This document shows, piece after piece, positions 19,947 through 21,191 of a stretch of 21,191 nt of DNA (position 1 is the stretch's first letter; each line of letters begins with the position of its first letter). Source of the DNA: Intestinibacillus sp964580155 (GTDB lineage: Bacteria; Bacillota; Clostridia; Oscillospirales; Butyricicoccaceae); contig CAZOJP010000037.1 of assembly GCA_964580155.1 (NCBI GenBank), positions 1 through 21,191 of the forward strand. Reading direction: 5' to 3'. The position numbers were made by a program, and so were the translations under genes. A model generated the notes under the pieces. That model was not told where the DNA came from. It did not search any database and was given only the letters and a program-made list of their open reading frames with translations.

Positions 19947-20948
19947 ATGGGCACTACAACTGCAAACAAGAAGAGCTTTGACTGGAAGAAATTTGTGTCG
20001 CAAAATTCCATTTGGCTCGTTCTGTTCATCATGATTGCGCTTTTGCAAATAGCGCGTCCGGCATTCCTGACACCGAACAACCTGCGTACCCTGCTCGAGG
20101 GCGAGTCGATTAAGGGCATTCTGGCCTTTGGTATCATGTGGGCGATTCTGTCAAAGGGCATCGATCTGGGACCGGGCTCGGTCGTCGCGCTAGTTTCCGT
20201 CATTACAGCGTCGCTGGTGCAGCCGGCAGACGCTGCCAACAAGCTGTTCCCCATGCTGCCGCAGTTTCCGGGCTGGGCCGCAGCACTGGTCGGCATCCTG
20301 ATTGGCGCGGTCATCGGCTGCATTGTCGGTGCGATCATCGCGATCACCAAAATTCCGCCCTTCATCGCAACGCTCGGTTCGCAGCTCATTTGCCGCGCCC
20401 TGTCCAAGATGTATTCTTCGCAGCCGGTTTCCAACCTGTCCAGCGATTTCCGCGTGTTTGCAAAGGGCAACATTCTGGGAATCTCCAACATCGTGCTGAT
20501 TTTTATTCTGTTCTTCATTATTTCGGCATTCCTGCTGACCCAGACGAGGTTCGGCAAGAACATTTACGCGATCGGCGGCAACGACCAGGCGGCGCGCGTC
20601 GCAGGCATCAACGTCACAAGAAACCTGATTCTTGTCTATGTCTGGTGTAACGTGTGTGCGGCGGTCGGCGGCGTCCTGCTCGCGGCCCGCACCGGATCGG
20701 CAGACCCCTCGACCTCGGGACTGAACTACGAGCTGGACGCGATTGCCGCGGCAACCGTCGGCGGAACCTCGCACACCGGCGGCGTGTGCCGCGTGAGCGG
20801 CGTGCTGGCAGGCATTCTGGTGCTCGGCGTTATCAACAACGGTCTGGTACTGCTCAGCGTGGATGACAACATGACAAACGTCATCAAGGGTCTGATCATT
20901 GTGGGCGCGGTCATCATCGATATGCGCAAAAACACACAAAAGGTGTAA
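19947..20948 (+). CDS. Sugar ABC transporter permease, RbsC/MglC type
   Basis: A 333-residue permease of the branched-chain/ribose type (BPD_transp_2). After a short cytoplasmic N-terminus it has about eight to ten membrane segments, starting with IWLVLFIMIALLQIA. The family motif GIDLGPGSVVALVSV follows the third segment, and the conserved cytoplasmic loop reads TRFGKNIYAIGGNDQAARVAGI, the usual coupling site with the ATPase. Near the C-terminus, the AAATVGGTSHTGGVCRVSGV block is characteristic. One gene suffices because the permease works as a homodimer in this family. AGGGGAG precedes the ATG by seven bases, 18 bases after the ATPase stop. It closes the operon; a strong terminator follows. 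Confidence 0.95.
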   Translation: MGTTTANKKSFDWKKFVSQNSIWLVLFIMIALLQIARPAFLTPNNLRTLLEGESIKGILAFGIMWAILSKGIDLGPGSVVALVSVITASLVQPADAANKLFPMLPQFPGWAAALVGILIGAVIGCIVGAIIAITKIPPFIATLGSQLICRALSKMYSSQPVSNLSSDFRVFAKGNILGISNIVLIFILFFIISAFLLTQTRFGKNIYAIGGNDQAARVAGINVTRNLILVYVWCNVCAAVGGVLLAARTGSADPSTSGLNYELDAIAAATVGGTSHTGGVCRVSGVLAGILVLGVINNGLVLLSVDDNMTNVIKGLIIVGAVIIDMRKNTQKV

Positions 20949-21000
20949 CCCCTCTGTACATAAAACAGATACAGTAAGGCATCTCATATGTAGACAGGAT

Positions 21001-21067
21001 GCGGCGGCTTCGGGCTCGAGTCCGCCGCTTCCCGTAACGCCCTCGCGCTTTGCGCGAGGGCGTTTTT
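21001..21067 (+). terminator. Tandem hairpins and terminator after the importer operon
   Basis: A 7-bp stem, GCGGCGG/CCGCCGC (21001-21007 with 21022-21028), is followed by the main terminator. The latter is a perfect 13-bp stem, AACGCCCTCGCGC with GCGCGAGGGCGTT (21036-21048 and 21052-21064), with a three-T loop and five T at the end. Confidence 0.92.
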
Positions 21068-21117
21068 GTACGCCGCACGCGCACCCTGTGCAGCGCGGAG
21101 GATTGCGCAGATTTTGG

Positions 21118-21151
21118 ACAAAATGGCCTGTTTTATTTTGCCGCATTTTGT
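21118..21151. repeat. Inverted repeat near the right edge
   Basis: ACAAAATG (21118-21125) and CATTTTGT (21144-21151) are exact complements with an 18-base spacer. This AT-richer stretch probably belongs to the promoter region of the next gene, but the window ends before a coding region can be seen. Confidence 0.35.
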
Positions 21152-21191
21152 GGTAGAGTAAGGGCAGTGCCGCATAAAGAACATCTATCGC

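Overview
The window reads as a GC-rich Clostridia genome, probably a gut-type Oscillospirales-like Firmicute. The evidence is the long single-chain FGAM synthase, strong AGGAGG ribosome binding sites, TTGACA/TATAAT promoters, an ECF folate transporter under a THF riboswitch, a YtrA-type GntR/ABC operon, and a LacI/ABC sugar module with a lipoprotein binding protein. The organism is inferred from gene content and style. No phage, transposon or CRISPR array was seen.

Layout. 1-4180 holds housekeeping genes: the 5' part of purL (-), rpe (+) behind a structured leader, an alpha/beta hydrolase overlapping a YbjQ-family gene (-), and a MIF-family tautomerase (+). 4178-4970 is folT (-) under a THF riboswitch, for which a translational OFF switch can be traced base by base. 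4986-7760 is an iron operon (-): feoA, feoB and a DtxR-type regulator, with a palindromic operator at its promoter. 7825-11568 is a GntR (YtrA-type) autoregulated ABC operon (-) ending in a 58-residue single-TM protein. 11586-12365 is ung (+). 12510-13600 holds an orphan XRE-type regulator and two tRNA genes, Thr(TGT) and Tyr(GTA).

13617-21067 is an inositol-type module. iolG- and iolI-like enzyme genes and a LacI regulator lie on the minus strand. A sugar ABC importer (lipoprotein, double ATPase, permease) lies on the plus strand. A near-identical 18-bp palindrome occurs in the iolG promoter and just upstream of the binding-protein gene, tying both units to the neighbouring LacI protein. The likely role is uptake of an inositol, oxidation by IolG to an inosose and isomerisation by IolI; the remaining steps of the classical pathway are not in the window.

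The most rewarding regions for a second look are the riboswitch with its visible anti-Shine-Dalgarno, the reduced inositol module with its shared operator, the FeoB G4-motif substitution, and the rpe leader with mutually exclusive GC-rich stems.
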